From positions 28,952-92,951 of the forward strand of contig CAVAFY010000005.1 in assembly GCA_963588035.1 (NCBI GenBank): DNA of 64,000 nt, written 5' to 3'. This document shows, piece by piece, positions 41,508-50,689 of the stretch. A program made the translations under genes and the position numbers. This DNA is from Anaerotardibacter sp963588035. Lineage in GTDB: Bacteria > Actinomycetota > Coriobacteriia > Coriobacteriales > Eggerthellaceae. The notes below the pieces were generated by a model, which was not told where the DNA came from, searched no databases, and saw only the letters and a program-made list of their open reading frames with translations. How positions within the stretch are numbered: position 1 is the first letter of the stretch; each line of letters begins with the position of its first letter.

Positions 41508-42827
41508 ATGCGCACTACGATCACCGGCATGGCGTACGGCCCCAACGCCGTTGGACGCGCCGACGACGGCAAAGTGGTCTTCGTCGCAGGAGCCGCCCCG
41601 GGCGATGTGGTCGACGTCAAGGTCACGCGCGAGACCAAGGGTTTCCGTGAAGCGGTTGCGGAGCACATCGTAGAGGCAAGTCCCCTGCGCACCCAACCGG
41701 CCTGCCCGTTTTCCGGCGTGTGCGGCGGCTGCCCCTGGATGCACCTTAGCTACGAGGCCCAGCTCGAGGCGAAGCGCGCCAACGTGGTGAACCAGCTTTC
41801 CCGCATCGGCGGCGTATCGCGCGAACGCGCCGAGGAGCTGGTTGCCCCCTGCCTCGGGTCGAAGCGCCAGCTGGGCTACCGCAACAAGTTGGAACTGGCC
41901 GCCGGGCGCGACGACCGGGGGCTCTTCATGCTGGGCTTCCACGAGCAAGGCGGCACGTTGGCCGCTGCGCCCAAAACCTGCCTTCTGGGCGCAAAGGGGA
42001 TAGAGAAGGCACCCGGCGCCCTGCGCGGCGCCCTTTCCTACTTGCAAGGCAAGAACGACCTGGGCATATTCCGCGTGGGAATCCGCCGCAGCGTGCGCAC
42101 CCGTGAAACCGAGATCGCCCTGTGGACCGCCCCAAGCGGCTTTCCCCGCAAGATGGCCGCAGACACCCTGGCAAGCGCCCTGAAGTGCACGAGCATCGTG
42201 CGCGTGATGGCCGACCCGGGCAAGGCCCGCAAGGTCAAGAAGGTGGAGGTGCTGTACGGCCGCGGCAACTGGGGCGAGACGCTGCTGGAAAACGGCTACC
42301 GCGTGAGCGCCCCCAGCTTCTTCCAGGTGAACACTGCCCAAGCAGAGAAGATGATCGAGCTGGTCATCGACGGCCTGGAGGTCGGGCCCGATTCCGTGGT
42401 TGCCGACCTGTACTGCGGAGCCGGAACCTTCACCCTGCCGCTTGCCCAACGCGCCGACTTCGTCTACGCCGTCGAATCGGCAGCTTCCTCGGTGCGCGAC
42501 CTGCGCCGCAACATGGAGGGCATCGATGGCGAGATCGAGGTCATCGGCGGCGACAGCGCCCGCGAGCTTCCCACCTTGGGCGATCTGGATGCCCTGGTGG
42601 TAGACCCGCCCCGCGCCGGCCTGGGCAAGGGCGTGCCCGAGAGCATCGCCGCCTCAGGGGCGAAACGCGTGGCCTACGTAAGCTGCGACCCGGCAACCTG
42701 GGCGCGCGACATAGCCCGCTTCGCGCAGGTAGGCTACGAGCTGGTGCGCGCAACGCCGGTGGATCTTTTCCCTCAGACGTTCCATATAGAAACCGTCAGC
42801 ATCTTGCGCCGCACCAAGGCAAAGTAA
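41508..42827 (+). CDS. RNA m5U methyltransferase, RlmD/TrmA family with Fe-S site
   Basis: 439 residues. An N-terminal TRAM-like region (GAAPGDVVDVKVTRETKGF) is followed by a 4Fe-4S cysteine set (CPFSGVCGGCPW), then the SAM-dependent domain (VVADLYCGAGTFTLPLA, DALVVDPPRAGLG) and the catalytic Cys in YVSCDPATWARD. This is the RlmCD/RumA architecture that methylates uridines of 23S rRNA; the exact site is not predictable. AAAGGAAG before ATG 41508 selects the start. It diverges from tRNA-Arg. Confidence 0.9.
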   Translation: MRTTITGMAYGPNAVGRADDGKVVFVAGAAPGDVVDVKVTRETKGFREAVAEHIVEASPLRTQPACPFSGVCGGCPWMHLSYEAQLEAKRANVVNQLSRIGGVSRERAEELVAPCLGSKRQLGYRNKLELAAGRDDRGLFMLGFHEQGGTLAAAPKTCLLGAKGIEKAPGALRGALSYLQGKNDLGIFRVGIRRSVRTRETEIALWTAPSGFPRKMAADTLASALKCTSIVRVMADPGKARKVKKVEVLYGRGNWGETLLENGYRVSAPSFFQVNTAQAEKMIELVIDGLEVGPDSVVADLYCGAGTFTLPLAQRADFVYAVESAASSVRDLRRNMEGIDGEIEVIGGDSARELPTLGDLDALVVDPPRAGLGKGVPESIAASGAKRVAYVSCDPATWARDIARFAQVGYELVRATPVDLFPQTFHIETVSILRRTKAK

Positions 42828-42946
42828 CCGCGGCAAGGGAACCTTCGCCCGCACCATCGCGGCGTCGGTCGGCTCCCATTCCGCCGGCACGAGCCCGGTC
42901 AGGCGCAAGACCCTGCCAGCCCCCGGCAGCCCTCTCCCAGTACAGC

Positions 42947-42986
42947 AAAAGCCCGCCGGCCTCCATCACGGGAGCCGGCGGGCTTT
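42947..42986. terminator. Bidirectional terminator between methylase and rib operon
   Basis: Perfect 13-base stem AAGCCCGCCGGC-class (42948-42960 with 42974-42986), T-run on the minus strand after the stem (TTTTGCTG) and TTTCATCG on the plus strand. It serves ribH mainly; the plus-strand gene ends 120 bases before. Confidence 0.75.
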
Positions 42987-43008
42987 CATCGTTTTGGGCC
43001 GAGCAGCC

Positions 43009-43476
<468 letters not shown>

Positions 43477-43553
43477 GTGAGTTTCCTTTCGTTTTCCGGC
43501 ACCCTGTGCCGGGTTGCTGCTTTGCTTCTATTCGGGCGTATTGCCGGTATTCG

Positions 43554-44759
43554 CTATTCGACGTCTTCCAGGATGTGGCCCATCTTCTCGGCCTTGGTCT
43601 TCAGGTAGAAGCGGTCGTGGTCGGTGGCGGGCATCTGGATCGGCACGCGATCGACGATCTCCAGGCCGAACTCGGAGAGCTGGTAGACCTTGTCGGGGTT
43701 GTTGGTAAGCAGGCGCATGGTCTTGACCCCCAGGTCACGCAGGATCTGGGCGCCGATGAAGTACTCGCGCTCATCGCCCTTGAAGCCCAGGGCCAGGTTC
43801 GCCTCGAGCGTGTCCATGCCCTTGTCCTGAAGCTCGTAGGCGCGCAGCTTGTTCACCAGGCCGATGCCGCGGCCCTCTTGGCGCATGTACAGCACCACGC
43901 CGCGGCCTTCCTCTTCCACCGCACGCATCGCGGAGGCGAACTGCTCGCCGCAGTCGCAGCGCAACGAGCCGAAGGCGTCGCCGGTAAGGCACTCGGAATG
44001 CACGCGCACCAGCAGGTCCTCGCCGTTGCCGATATCGCCCTTCACCAAGGCAACATGGTGCTCGCCGTTGAGCTTGTTGATGTAGGCACAGGCGCGGAAG
44101 TCGCCGTACTTGGTGGGCATCTTGGTGTTGGCAACGCATTCAACCAGCTTGTCGTGCATCTTGCGATACTCCTGCAGCTGCTTGATGGAGATGAACTTCA
44201 GGTCCCATTCCTTGGCCAGCTCGATAAGCTCGGGCGTGCGCATCATGGTGCCGTCGTCGCGCATGATCTCGCAGCACAGGCCGCATTCCTTCAGGCCGGC
44301 CAGACGCATAAGGTCAACCGTGGCCTCGGTGTGGCCGTTGCGCTCCAGCACGCCGTTGGGCTTGGCCATCAGCGGGAACATATGGCCCGGACGGCGGAAG
44401 TCCTCGGGGCGGGCGTCGTCGGCAACGCACTTGCGGGCGGTAAGACCGCGCTCCTCGGCGGAGATGCCGGTGGTGGTGTCAACGTGGTCCACCGAAACCG
44501 TGAAGGCGGTTTCGTGGTTGTCGGTGTTGGTGGTTACCATCTGGGGGAACATGAGCTTTCGGCACAGCTCGATGCTCATGGGCATGCAGATAAGGCCCTT
44601 GGCGTACTTCGCCATGAAGTTCACGTTCTCGGTGGTTGCGAACTCGGCGGCACAGATGAAGTCGCCCTCGTTCTCGCGGTCCGGATCGTCGGTGCACAGG
44701 ATCACCTTGCCCTGGCGAAGATCCTCAAGCGCCTCTTCGATGGTGTTGAATTCGAACAT
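43554..44759 (-). CDS. ribBA: Bifunctional DHBP synthase / GTP cyclohydrolase II
   Basis: 401 residues. N-terminal DHBP synthase: CTDDPDRENEGDF, RRPGHMFPL, GHTEATVDLMRLAG. C-terminal GTP cyclohydrolase II: HSECLTGDAFGSLRCDCGEQ (zinc Cys trio), MRQEGRGIGLVNKL. It feeds both precursors of riboflavin. Both halves are complete. 66 bases separate it from ribE upstream. Confidence 0.97.
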   Translation of the reverse strand: MFEFNTIEEALEDLRQGKVILCTDDPDRENEGDFICAAEFATTENVNFMAKYAKGLICMPMSIELCRKLMFPQMVTTNTDNHETAFTVSVDHVDTTTGISAEERGLTARKCVADDARPEDFRRPGHMFPLMAKPNGVLERNGHTEATVDLMRLAGLKECGLCCEIMRDDGTMMRTPELIELAKEWDLKFISIKQLQEYRKMHDKLVECVANTKMPTKYGDFRACAYINKLNGEHHVALVKGDIGNGEDLLVRVHSECLTGDAFGSLRCDCGEQFASAMRAVEEEGRGVVLYMRQEGRGIGLVNKLRAYELQDKGMDTLEANLALGFKGDEREYFIGAQILRDLGVKTMRLLTNNPDKVYQLSEFGLEIVDRVPIQMPATDHDRFYLKTKAEKMGHILEDVE

Positions 44760-44825
44760 CTTTTTCCTCTCGTATGGCCTGCTCGAAGGCAGGCTCGAAT
44801 TGCTTTCAAATGGGATTGGCCCCTG

Positions 44826-45539
44826 CTAGAACCCGTTGCTCAGCAGGAATTCCCTGGTGATGCCGCTTCGCGGTGCGTCCTTCGCCACGGCGTTGCGCAC
44901 ATAGGGGCTCACCGGGTTTTGGCCGTCTTGCGCGACGCCGGCGAGCTCAGGGGAACAGGCCAGCAGGCGCTCCACGTACTTGCCGACGCAGTCGTTCTCC
45001 AAGTTCACCACGCTGCCAACGCCCTTGCTGGCCAGGTTGGTCTGCGCACGGGTGTGCGGGATGATGGAAACGCTGAAGCTCTCCGCGTCCACCTTGGCAA
45101 CCGTCAGGCTGATGCCGTCGATGGCGATGGATCCCTTCTCCACGATGAAGCGGAGGATCTGCGGTGCGGCGCCGATGCGGTACCACACGGCGTTGTCGTC
45201 CTCGTCGATGGAGCGGATGGTGCCCGTGCCGTCGATATGGCCGGAAACGATGTGCCCGCCGAAGCGCCCGCCGGCAAGCATGGCGCGCTCCAGGTTCACC
45301 GGGCTGCCCGGGCGAAGCCGCCCGAGCGAAGAGCGGTTCAACGTTTCGTGCATCACATCGGCCGAAAAGCCGGTGCGGGAAAAGTCGGTTACCGTAAGGC
45401 ACACCCCGTTGGTGGCGATGCTGTCGCCCAGGTGCACGTCTTCGAGCACCTTCGATGCGGTGACGCTCAGCACGCACGAGTGCGCGCCCTTGCGAACCGA
45501 GGCAACGCGCCCCACTTCCTCTACGATGCCGGTGAACAT
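44826..45539 (-). CDS. ribE: Riboflavin synthase alpha chain
   Basis: 237 residues with the two lumazine-binding repeats; opening MFTGIVEEVGRV is diagnostic, with repeat 1 LGDSIATNGVCLTV and repeat 2 GSIAIDGISLTV. It dismutates two lumazines to riboflavin. The ATG directly follows the ribD stop (no gap). About 20 extra residues at the C-terminus compared with typical enzymes. Confidence 0.96.
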   Translation of the reverse strand: MFTGIVEEVGRVASVRKGAHSCVLSVTASKVLEDVHLGDSIATNGVCLTVTDFSRTGFSADVMHETLNRSSLGRLRPGSPVNLERAMLAGGRFGGHIVSGHIDGTGTIRSIDEDDNAVWYRIGAAPQILRFIVEKGSIAIDGISLTVAKVDAESFSVSIIPHTRAQTNLASKGVGSVVNLENDCVGKYVERLLACSPELAGVAQDGQNPVSPYVRNAVAKDAPRSGITREFLLSNGF

Positions 45540-46799
45540 CTACCTCACCTCGCATTCAAGAAGCAGGTCGCTGCCCAGCTGGGTCACCTTGGGGTCGGTA
45601 AGCCCGATGGCGTACTTGGGTGCCTCCACCCCGAAGCCGGCTACCGGGCTGGGTGCCGCCGCGCCGCCGAAGATCTTCGGGGCAATGTAGGCCTGAACAC
45701 GCGAAACCGCCTCGTAGGCAAGAACGGACCAGTTGAGCTCCGCGCCGCCTTCCACGATGACGCTGTCGATGCCCATGGCGCCCAGCTTCTCCATAAGCAC
45801 CGCGATGTCCACGTGCCCGTCGGATTCGGGAACCACGATGATGTCGCACTCCTGCTCGCGGTACGGCAAGTGCTTGGCCAAATCGCGCTCGCAGGTTGCG
45901 ATGTAAGTGGGAACCGCAGCGGCCGTCTTCACCAGCTGGGAGCCAAGGGGCGTGCGCAGGTGCGTGTCGCACACGATGCGGATGGGGTTGCTGCAGCGCG
46001 GCTTGAACTCGCCGAAGCCGCGAAGCGTCGAATCGGAGCCCTGCTCGGCGGGGCCGTCCCCTTCCAGCAGCGCCTCTTCTTCGGCGATCTCCTGTTCCAG
46101 CAGGTCCTCGAAGCGGGCCTCGTCGATGCGCTCGGCTTCCGCAGCGGCACCATCGGCGAATTCCTCAAGGCGGCAGGTGAGCATCGGATCGTCCTTGATA
46201 ACGGTGTTCACCCCGACCATGATGGCCGCATAGCGCTGACGGTCCTCGTGCGCGCGGCGACGCGCCGCCTCGCCCGTGATCCACCTGGACTTGCCGCTGC
46301 GCGTGGCGATCTTGCCGTCAAGCGTCATGGCGTACTTCAGGATGACGTAGGGCAAGCCGGTTTCGATGTAGTGGAAGAACGCGCGGTTGATTTCCTGGCA
46401 CTCTTCCACCAGCACACCCTGAACCACCTCGATCCCAGCCGTTTCCAACTGGGCGACGCCGCCGCCGTCCACCTTGGGGTTGGGGTCGGGAGCGCCCATA
46501 ACCACGCGGGCTATACCGGCTTCGATGATGGCCTCTGTGCACGGCGGGGTCTTGCCGGTGTGGCAGCAGGGCTCAAGCGTGACGTAGATGGTTGCGCCCG
46601 CCGGGTCTTCCCCGCGCCTGCGGCAGTCGGCCAGCGCTTGGCGCTCGGCATGGAACTCGCCGAAGCATGGGTGCCAGCCCTCCCCGATGATGCGCCCATC
46701 GGAAACGATAACGGCGCCTACGAGCGGATTGGGGTTCACCCAGCCCGAACCGCGCAAGGCAAGCTCCAAGGCGCGGCGCATGTAGTCTTCGTCGGTCAA
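45540..46799 (-). CDS. ribD: Riboflavin-specific deaminase/reductase RibD
   Basis: About 419 residues. N-terminal zinc deaminase: EFHAERQAL and PCCHTGKTPPC; C-terminal reductase: KYAMTLDGKIAT, VNTVIKDDPMLTC, VIVEGGAELNWS. AGGAGG is only one base from the in-frame GTG at 46808 but eight bases from TTG at 46799, so TTG is the likely start. An acidic ~50-residue insertion (EEFADGAAAEAERIDE...EGDGPAEQG) interrupts the reductase domain after DDPMLTC. First gene after the FMN riboswitch. Confidence 0.93.
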   Translation of the reverse strand: MTDEDYMRRALELALRGSGWVNPNPLVGAVIVSDGRIIGEGWHPCFGEFHAERQALADCRRRGEDPAGATIYVTLEPCCHTGKTPPCTEAIIEAGIARVVMGAPDPNPKVDGGGVAQLETAGIEVVQGVLVEECQEINRAFFHYIETGLPYVILKYAMTLDGKIATRSGKSRWITGEAARRRAHEDRQRYAAIMVGVNTVIKDDPMLTCRLEEFADGAAAEAERIDEARFEDLLEQEIAEEEALLEGDGPAEQGSDSTLRGFGEFKPRCSNPIRIVCDTHLRTPLGSQLVKTAAAVPTYIATCERDLAKHLPYREQECDIIVVPESDGHVDIAVLMEKLGAMGIDSVIVEGGAELNWSVLAYEAVSRVQAYIAPKIFGGAAAPSPVAGFGVEAPKYAIGLTDPKVTQLGSDLLLECEVR

Positions 46800-46864
46800 G
46801 AGGTGCACCTCCTTTCATGTTCATCGCGAATACCATCTGGGGTGCGATGAAGCGGAGATGCCAA

Positions 46865-46900
46865 AGAAAAAAGCCCTGGAACAAAACGTTCCAGGGCTTT
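46865..46900 (-). terminator. Expression-platform terminator of the FMN riboswitch
   Basis: Perfect 13-base stem AAAGCCCTGGAAC/GTTCCAGGGCTTT around a five-base loop, then TTTTC on the minus strand. It lies between the aptamer (ends 46941) and the ribD start, as expected for transcription attenuation by FMN. Confidence 0.9.
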
Positions 46901-46940
46901 CGAGATGACATATAAACGCGGCCGTTGGCCACCTGCATCA

Positions 46941-47090
46941 TCGTCTTCTTCCATCCGGACTGTAACCGTTGGCCCTGGATTCGCACCAGATCAGCCTTGC
47001 ATTCGCAAGGGTCGCGGGCTTTGCGTTGCAAGCTTTCCAAGCTGCTTTGCATTACCGCCAGTGAGGAATTGCACCTCGCCCTGAAGACCG
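46941..47090 (-). promoter_or_regulatory. FMN riboswitch (RFN element)
   Basis: On the minus strand the conserved RFN blocks appear in order: CAGGGCGAGGTGCAATTCC, TCACTGGCGGTAA, AGCCCGCGA, CTGGTGCGAATCCAGGGCCA, then ACGGTTACAGTCCGGATG and GAAGAAGACGA. It binds FMN and switches the downstream terminator on, shutting off ribD-ribE-ribBA-ribH when flavin is plentiful. Confidence 0.97.
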
Positions 47091-47111
47091 TATTCATGTT
47101 TTACGCAAGCT

Positions 47112-47139
47112 ACTATAGCGCACTGTAGCAGCCCGTCAA
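47112..47139 (-). promoter_or_regulatory. Sigma70 promoter of the rib operon
   Basis: Minus strand: TTGACG (47134-47139), 16 bases, TATAGT (47112-47117). The predicted start, near 47105, is ~15 bases before the aptamer. Confidence 0.8.
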
Positions 47140-47141
47140 GC

Positions 47142-47174
47142 AAAAAGCCGCGAACGCTTCCGTCCGCGGCTTTT
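47142..47174 (-). terminator. Intrinsic terminator of the porGDAB operon
   Basis: Stem AAAAGCCGCG/CGCGGCTTTT, then TTGC on the minus strand, 42 bases past the porB stop and abutting the rib promoter. Confidence 0.85.
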
Positions 47175-47216
47175 CTGCCCGTTTGTCGAAAATGCGCGTG
47201 CTGATCAGCCTCGCGA

Positions 47217-48161
47217 CTAGAGGTCCTTGGAACCCTCCACGCGGCCTTCCAGGTACGCCCAGAAGTCGTCGACATCCTGCTGGATCTCTTCGATCAGAGC
47301 CTCGTTACCAGGCTTGAACAGGTGCTTGAAGCGGCCCTGTGGCTTCAGGAAGTCCTTGACCGGGATAAGGTTCTTATCGCGGACCGGGGTGAGCTTCCAC
47401 TTGCCGTTCTCCACCTCGAACAGCGGCCAGAACTTGGAGTTCACCGCCATGCGGCAGATCTCGGCGGTCTGGCTGGAGTCGATACGCCAGCCGCGGGGGC
47501 ACGGAGCCATGACGTTCAGGAACGCCGGGCCGTCCACCGCGATGGCCTTTTCAGCCTTGTTCACCAGGTCGCGCCAGTTGCCGACCGTTGCCTGGGCAAC
47601 ATAGGGAACGCCATGGGCCGCCATGATGGAGGTAAGGTCCTTGCGCTTCTGGGGCTTGCCCTGCTGAACCTTGCCTACCTCGGAGGTGGTTGCCCATGCG
47701 CCCTTCGGGGTTGCGGAAGAGCGCTGGATACCGGTGTTCATGTAGGCGCCGTTGTCGTAACACACGTACACGATGTCGTGGCCGCGCTCCATTGCGCCGG
47801 AAAGCGACTGGAGGCCGATGTCGTAGGTGCCGCCGTCGCCGCCGAAGGCAACGAACTTGATCTTCTTTTCGGCAGGGATCTTGCCTGCGCGCTGAAGGCC
47901 CTTGTAGGCAGCCTCGACGCCGGAAATGGTGGCGCCGGCGTTGGCGAATGCGTTGTGGATGAACGGAACGTTCCATGCGTTGTCCGGGTAGATAGAGGTG
48001 GAAACCTCCAGGCAGCCCGTTGCAGAGCAGCACACAACGTCGTAGTCGTTACGGCCCATAAGGACCTGGCGCACCGCGATGGATGCACCGCAGCCGCCGC
48101 ACAGGCGATGGCCAGGGGCCAAGTCGTCGGGGCGAGCGGAAAGTTGCTTGATGTTAGCCAT
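47217..48161 (-). CDS. porB: 2-oxoacid:ferredoxin oxidoreductase beta subunit (PorB-like)
   Basis: 314 residues. The TPP-binding GDGG...N motif is visible (FVAFGGDGGTYDIGL, CYDNGAYMNTGIQRS), with Fe-S cysteines in RLCGGCGAS and the conserved ATPKG after the TPP motif. It pairs with the alpha subunit to oxidise pyruvate (or another 2-oxoacid) to acyl-CoA and reduce ferredoxin. ATG 48161 is chosen because MANIKQ matches family starts; the frame is open to 48233 inside porA. Confidence 0.93.
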   Translation of the reverse strand: MANIKQLSARPDDLAPGHRLCGGCGASIAVRQVLMGRNDYDVVCCSATGCLEVSTSIYPDNAWNVPFIHNAFANAGATISGVEAAYKGLQRAGKIPAEKKIKFVAFGGDGGTYDIGLQSLSGAMERGHDIVYVCYDNGAYMNTGIQRSSATPKGAWATTSEVGKVQQGKPQKRKDLTSIMAAHGVPYVAQATVGNWRDLVNKAEKAIAVDGPAFLNVMAPCPRGWRIDSSQTAEICRMAVNSKFWPLFEVENGKWKLTPVRDKNLIPVKDFLKPQGRFKHLFKPGNEALIEEIQQDVDDFWAYLEGRVEGSKDL

Positions 48162-48171
48162 TAGATGCCCC

Positions 48172-49359
48172 TTACTCTTCGATGCCGAGATACTTGATGG
48201 AACCGTCGCCCTTGCCGGCAGCGCGCTGCTCAAGCTCGGTGAACACGGTGTTCATCTGCTCGAGCGTGATGTCTGCGCCGCCAAGGCCCACGACGTAATC
48301 GTTGACCAGGGCATCTACGCCGTTGGCCTGGAACGCAGAGCGGACCTCGAGCGCCAGCGGTGCATGCGGGGAACCGAAGGAATCGGAGCGGTCGAGCACG
48401 GCAACGGCCTTGGCGTTCTTGCATGCCTCGGCAATCTGCTTGGCCGGGAACGGACGGAAGATGCGCGGACGCACAACGCCGACCTTCATGCCCTGCTCGC
48501 GCAGCTTGCGGGCCTGGAAGCGCGCATTGCCGGCACAGGAGCCGAGGACGACCACGATGTAGTCGGCGTCTTCGGTGCCCCAAGCGTCAACGAGCTCGAA
48601 CGGACGGCCGGTGATCTCGGCCCATTCCTTGCCGTGGCGCTCGAAGGCCTCCATGGCGTTGTCGAGCGCCTGGCGCTCGGTGAGCTTGTACTTCATGTAG
48701 CCGTTGCCCAGCGTGGCGAACATGCCCTGGCCCACCGGGTTCTCGGTGTCGAGCAGCGGGTACTTCGGCTCGTAATCGCCGACGAAGGCCTTGACCGTCT
48801 CGTCTTCCTCCATAACGCAGCAGTCCATGGCATGGGTGGTGACGAAGCCGTCGAGCGTGGTGAGCATCGGCAGGAGGACGTTGGGGTCCTCTGCAACCTT
48901 GAAGGCGACGATGGTGTTGTCGTAGGCCTCCTGAGCGGTCTCGGCGAACATCATGCCCCAGCCGCAGTCGCGGGCGCTCATGATGTCGGAGTGGTCGCCG
49001 TGGATGTTGATAGGTGCGGAAAGCGCGCGGTTCGCGTTCGCCATAACGATAGGGCAACGCATGCCGGCAGCGATGTGAAGCTCTTCCCACATGTACGCCA
49101 AGCCCTGGGAGCTGGTTGCCGTGGCAACGCGGGCGCCGGCGGCGGAAGCGCCGATGCAGGCGGAAAGGGCGGAATGCTCGGACTCGGTGGGAACGTACTC
49201 GGTGGTTACCTTGCCGTCGGCCACGAACTTCGCGTAGCCCTCGACGATGGTCGTCTGCGGGGTGATGGGGTATGCCGCCATAACGTCGGGGTTCACCTGA
49301 CGGAACGCGTCGGCCACCATCTGGTTGCCGGTAGCGGAGAACATTTTCTTTTCAGCCAT
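48172..49359 (-). CDS. porA: 2-oxoacid:ferredoxin oxidoreductase alpha subunit (PorA-like)
   Basis: 395 residues. N-terminal GNQMVADAFRQVNPDVMAAYPITPQT and TSSQGLAYMWEELHIAAGMR are typical of the pyrimidine-binding domain; NRALSAPINIHGDHSD resembles pyruvate oxidoreductase rather than the 2-oxoglutarate enzyme. Substrate remains an inference. 10 bases precede porB. Confidence 0.93.
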   Translation of the reverse strand: MAEKKMFSATGNQMVADAFRQVNPDVMAAYPITPQTTIVEGYAKFVADGKVTTEYVPTESEHSALSACIGASAAGARVATATSSQGLAYMWEELHIAAGMRCPIVMANANRALSAPINIHGDHSDIMSARDCGWGMMFAETAQEAYDNTIVAFKVAEDPNVLLPMLTTLDGFVTTHAMDCCVMEEDETVKAFVGDYEPKYPLLDTENPVGQGMFATLGNGYMKYKLTERQALDNAMEAFERHGKEWAEITGRPFELVDAWGTEDADYIVVVLGSCAGNARFQARKLREQGMKVGVVRPRIFRPFPAKQIAEACKNAKAVAVLDRSDSFGSPHAPLALEVRSAFQANGVDALVNDYVVGLGGADITLEQMNTVFTELEQRAAGKGDGSIKYLGIEE

Positions 49360-49362
49360 GGT

Positions 49363-49701
49363 CTACTCCCCCTTCGCTTCGCTGGCCTGGGCCTCAGCCT
49401 CGGAGATAAGCTCCAGCGCGCCGAACTTGCATTCCTGGACGCACACGCCGCAACCCTTGCAATGGAACAGGTCGATGCCGGTCATCGCGCCGTCCTTCAC
49501 CTCGATAGAGGAATCGGGGCAGTAAGCCCAGCACAGCATGCAGTTAGAGCACTTCTCGGAATCCCAGATGGGACGGTTGGAACGCCAGCCGCCGGTGTAG
49601 CAGTTGGTGGAAGTGCCGCCTTCGGGGCACACGTAACCCGTGGGGAAATCCTCAGGCTTCCAATTGTCGTAGTTGGAGCCATCGAAACCGTACTTCGACA
49701 T
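49363..49701 (-). CDS. porD: 2-oxoacid:ferredoxin oxidoreductase delta subunit (2x4Fe-4S ferredoxin)
   Basis: 112 residues. Two CxxCxxCxxxC clusters: CSNCMLCWAYCPDSS and CKGCGVCVQECKFGA. It carries electrons from TPP-bound intermediate to ferredoxin. An N-terminal ~50-residue segment (WKPEDFPTGYVCPEGGTST) is typical of PorD. Its ATG overlaps the porG stop (TAATG). Confidence 0.95.
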   Translation of the reverse strand: MSKYGFDGSNYDNWKPEDFPTGYVCPEGGTSTNCYTGGWRSNRPIWDSEKCSNCMLCWAYCPDSSIEVKDGAMTGIDLFHCKGCGVCVQECKFGALELISEAEAQASEAKGE

Positions 49702-50273
49702 TACTCTTGCACCTCCTGGTATGCGCGCTCAACGGAGGCGAGGTTCGCGTCGATCATTTCCTGAGAGAACTTCTTGCCGAAGGTGATAACCAGGCGCTCC
49801 TTTACCTTTTCCAGCGGGAACAGTCCGGTGATCTTCGCCAATGCGCCAACGATAGGGGTGTTGGGCATGTCCTTCTTGATGGTGGCAAGGGCGATGCCGG
49901 AAGCATCGACCACAGCTACGCGCATGCTTGCCGGAGCCTTGACCGCCGCACGGGCCTCTTCGGCGGTCATCGTGGTGTTGAACAGGAGGACGCCGTCTTC
50001 GGGCATGCCCTCCATAACATCGGTGGAGTCCAGCAGGGTGTCGTCCATGATGATAACGATGTCGGGGTTCTGGATATTGTTGTGAACTTCAATGGGGTCA
50101 CTGGATACGCGCGTATACGCCTTCAGGGGTGCTCCCGTACGCTCCGGGCCATATTCGGGCATAGCCTGGATGTAGTTGCCCTGCAGCAGTGCCGTGTCCG
50201 CGACAAGCTTCGCCGCCGTAACCGCACCTTGGCCAGCACGTGCATGCCAGCGGATTTCGGTCAACTGTGACAT
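49701..50273 (-). CDS. porG: 2-oxoacid:ferredoxin oxidoreductase gamma subunit
   Basis: 190 residues. Family opening IRWHARAGQGAVTAAKLVAD and AMPEYGPERTGAPLKAYTRVS are conserved in PorG. It contributes the CoA-side domain of the complex. GAGAGGAGAGGT precedes ATG 50273; longer reading to 50435 has no ribosome binding site. Operon order is G-D-A-B. Confidence 0.94.
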   Translation of the reverse strand: MSQLTEIRWHARAGQGAVTAAKLVADTALLQGNYIQAMPEYGPERTGAPLKAYTRVSSDPIEVHNNIQNPDIVIIMDDTLLDSTDVMEGMPEDGVLLFNTTMTAEEARAAVKAPASMRVAVVDASGIALATIKKDMPNTPIVGALAKITGLFPLEKVKERLVITFGKKFSQEMIDANLASVERAYQEVQE

Positions 50274-50689
50274 ACCTCTCCTCTCGCTTAGGTTTGCTTT
50301 GAACAAGCACCCTAATTGTAGGAACCAACAGAATTCGGCCCTTGGGGGTTTCCAAACATGCAGCCTATGGCTCGGTGGACGGAAATCGCCAAATGTGGGT
50401 GGTTGAGTTCGAGGGGCGAACGGTACCGAACGCAATAAGTGAAGCGAAACCTAAATGAAACGAAAGGTGCCGAAAATAGTCGTTCGGAGCAAAACGACGG
50501 CAAGGCTCTGCCGGCGTGTGGCTTTAACAAGCGATGGGTGGATGCCGCCTTAAGGCACCGGGGGCATCGATGACGCGCCCCTCCCCGGAGACACGGCACA
50601 GCTGCGCGATCCCGGGCAAAGGAGGGATGCCGCTCAAGCCGACGGGCTGCATCCGGCCGCACGGCCCCGAGCTTCCCAAAGCGGAAGGG
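50274..50689. other. Non-coding gap between por operon and membrane protein gene
   Basis: No supported gene. It presumably holds the por promoter, but no strong -35/-10 pair was recognised. A GATGCC...GGCATC dyad (about 50541-50569) could be the weak end of the membrane protein transcript; it lacks a T-run. Confidence 0.4.

Noticed and set aside
43506..46850. 1114-codon plus-strand frame opposite the rib operon
   Set aside because: Antisense shadow of four certain riboflavin genes.
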